From Mesostigma viride (taxonomy: Eukaryota; Streptophyta; Mesostigmatophyceae; Mesostigmatales; Mesostigmataceae), in contig RPFO01002079.1 of NCBI GenBank assembly GCA_009746045.1, positions 1 to 64,000 of the forward strand: a stretch of 64,000 nucleotides of DNA, read 5' to 3'. How positions within the stretch are numbered: position 1 is the first letter of the stretch; the number at the start of each line of letters is the position of its first letter. This document shows, piece by piece, positions 62,900-64,000 of this stretch. The position numbers and the translations under genes are program-made. The notes under the pieces were generated by a model. The model had not been told where the DNA came from. It did not search any database and saw only the letters and a program-made list of their open reading frames with translations.

Positions 62900-64000
62900 A
62901 GCACCCTTGTAAATTTGTAGGTGGGTTTTTATATGTGCAGATAGCAGATTCTCCCCCTCAATGGCGCCTGTATGTCCCTCCTATCTGTCGCTCCTCCTTG
63001 CTCTTTGAGTTGCATGACTTAGCTGCTCACCAGGGTGGTAAACGGGTACGGGACCTAGTAGCCCGCTCTTATTACTGGCCTTCCCTTTATAAGGATGTGG
63101 ATGAGTATGTTAGAACTTGTCAATCTTGCCAGGAAATGAAACCCAATAATGTAGGACAGATAGCAGAACCTAGGACCTTGCCTGACCCTATCATGCCTTG
63201 GGATTCTATCATGATGGATTTTGTAGGACCTTTTAGAAAGAATGATAGGGGCAATGCCCAAATCCTTGTGTTCATAGATCGTTTTACTCGTATGTGCCAT
63301 CTTGTGCCGTGTCCTTTAGAACTCACCGCACGTGATTGCGCACGCCTATACCTCAATAATGTATATAGATATCATGGATTGAGTAGGCAGTTTATTAGTG
63401 ATAAGGATAAATTATTTACCTCAGATTTTTGGCAGCAGTTTTTCGCTGCCATCGGTACCAAGGTTACCTACGGTACTGCCTACCACTCCTCCTCCTCTCA
63501 TTTAGTAGAGCGTCTTAATAGAGTAGTAGAAGAAGCGCTTAGGCACTATGTTAATGGCTCGGGTAGTGATTGGGAGGATTATTTATGTTTGGTAGAGTTC
63601 TCCCTCAACAATTGTCCCCAAGCTGCGCATGGATATACGCCCTTCTTCTTAGATACTGGGAGACAGCCCCTTACCCCTACCTCTCTCTTAGCTAGTCCTC
63701 TACGGGACAAGGATGATGTGTCCCGAGATACTGTAGAAGGTGTACAGTCCTTACTAGATAGAATGAAAACTGCTCATGACCACGCGATCTCAGGGTATCA
63801 AAAAGCTCAGGCTAAGTACCTTGCTAGGTTGCGTGCCTCCTTAGATAGACGAGCACCTGAGATAGAAGTAGGAGATCTAGTATTAGTAGAAGGCCCCCGT
63901 GTTGGCCGTTTTGCTCATAAGTTTGAAGCAGAACTGAAGGTCAAACTTAGGCCTGCCTTCTTAGGACCCTTCCATGTGTTGTCTAGGGTAGGAAATTTCT
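62900..64000 (+). CDS. Integrase region of the gypsy element (runs off the window)
   Basis: The H2C2 zinc domain is LHDLAAHQGGKRVRDLVARS, YYWPSLYKDVDEYVRTCQSC. The core has Asp residues in SIMMDFVGPF and RQFISDKDKLFTSDFW, and an Glu-type site in YHSSSSHLVERLNRVVEEAL. It then reaches a C-terminal FLGPFHVLSRVGNF at the window edge, so a chromodomain or other tail, if any, lies outside. Confidence 0.85.

Larger units (their letters stand above)
56881..64000 (+). mobile_element. Ty3/gypsy LTR retrotransposon, right end outside the window
   Basis: The left boundary is near 56.87-56.90 kb, where LINE sequence stops and TGTTACGTCGCGTAACA begins, a plausible LTR start. The LTR end and primer site could not be fixed, and the 3' LTR is outside. 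Parts on the plus strand: small ORFs at 57278-57652 and 57980-58372, gag with a CCHC knuckle, aspartic protease, RT and RNase H (58466-62692), then integrase from about 62.9 kb to the window end. RT before integrase is the gypsy order. The visible part looks nearly whole, with about one interruption. Age cannot be judged without the second LTR. Confidence 0.85.

Overview
The window is nuclear DNA of a eukaryote, most likely an alga. It has spliceosomal GT-AG introns, two LTR retrotransposons, LINE fragments, large micro- and minisatellites, and a fused sensory rhodopsin of the kind known from green algae (histidine-kinase rhodopsins and two-component cyclase opsins). The species cannot be named from the sequence. 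No rRNA, intact tRNA or CRISPR array was seen.

The left part (0-24.3 kb) is marked by a family of about 22-nt palindromes (GGGTCTMGCTG followed by its near reverse complement). I find about 20 copies between 0.5 and 23.6 kb and none to the right. It holds decayed coding sequence on the minus strand (0-2.25 kb), a diverged 0.6-kb duplication, a 2-kb G-rich minisatellite facing a related C-rich array (4.18-6.8 kb), a four-copy palindrome-bearing repeat (6.84-7.29 kb), and a nine-exon plus-strand gene of unknown function (7.36-24.27 kb). That gene has an RS-rich start, a coiled coil and acidic/Lys-rich tracts. Its internal introns are all phase 0 up to the last, and five of eight carry the palindrome. 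It has one in-frame TAA, three frame changes at homopolymer runs, and a young Ty1/copia element in its acidic tract (14.82-23.22 kb).

The middle (24.3-33.9 kb) is a graveyard of non-LTR elements: a LINE ORF1-like remnant, a LINE reverse-transcriptase copy on the minus strand, and short repeats ending in ACTT or TTAA tails. No host gene is supported there.

The right part (33.9-54.1 kb, minus strand) is one large gene. I rebuilt 18 exons by eye, and all 17 junctions agree in phase, giving about 1386 residues. The order is an extra N-terminal membrane helix, a seven-helix microbial rhodopsin with its Schiff-base Lys, a HisKA dimerisation/phosphoacceptor helix, a HATPase_c-like domain, a class III nucleotide cyclase-like domain, a coiled-coil and low-complexity linker, and a C-terminal SAM domain. 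The fold signatures are clear, but the key catalytic residues of the ATPase and cyclase modules look replaced and no receiver domain is seen. It may be a light sensor whose enzyme modules have become structural or regulatory. Most of its introns carry a different tandem repeat.

The right edge (55.9-64 kb) has a second LINE 3' fragment (minus) and the 5' two thirds or more of a Ty3/gypsy element (plus) that runs off the window. Ahead of its gag lies a small ORF resembling the N-terminal hybrid-binding domain of RNase H1 / caulimovirus viroplasmin.
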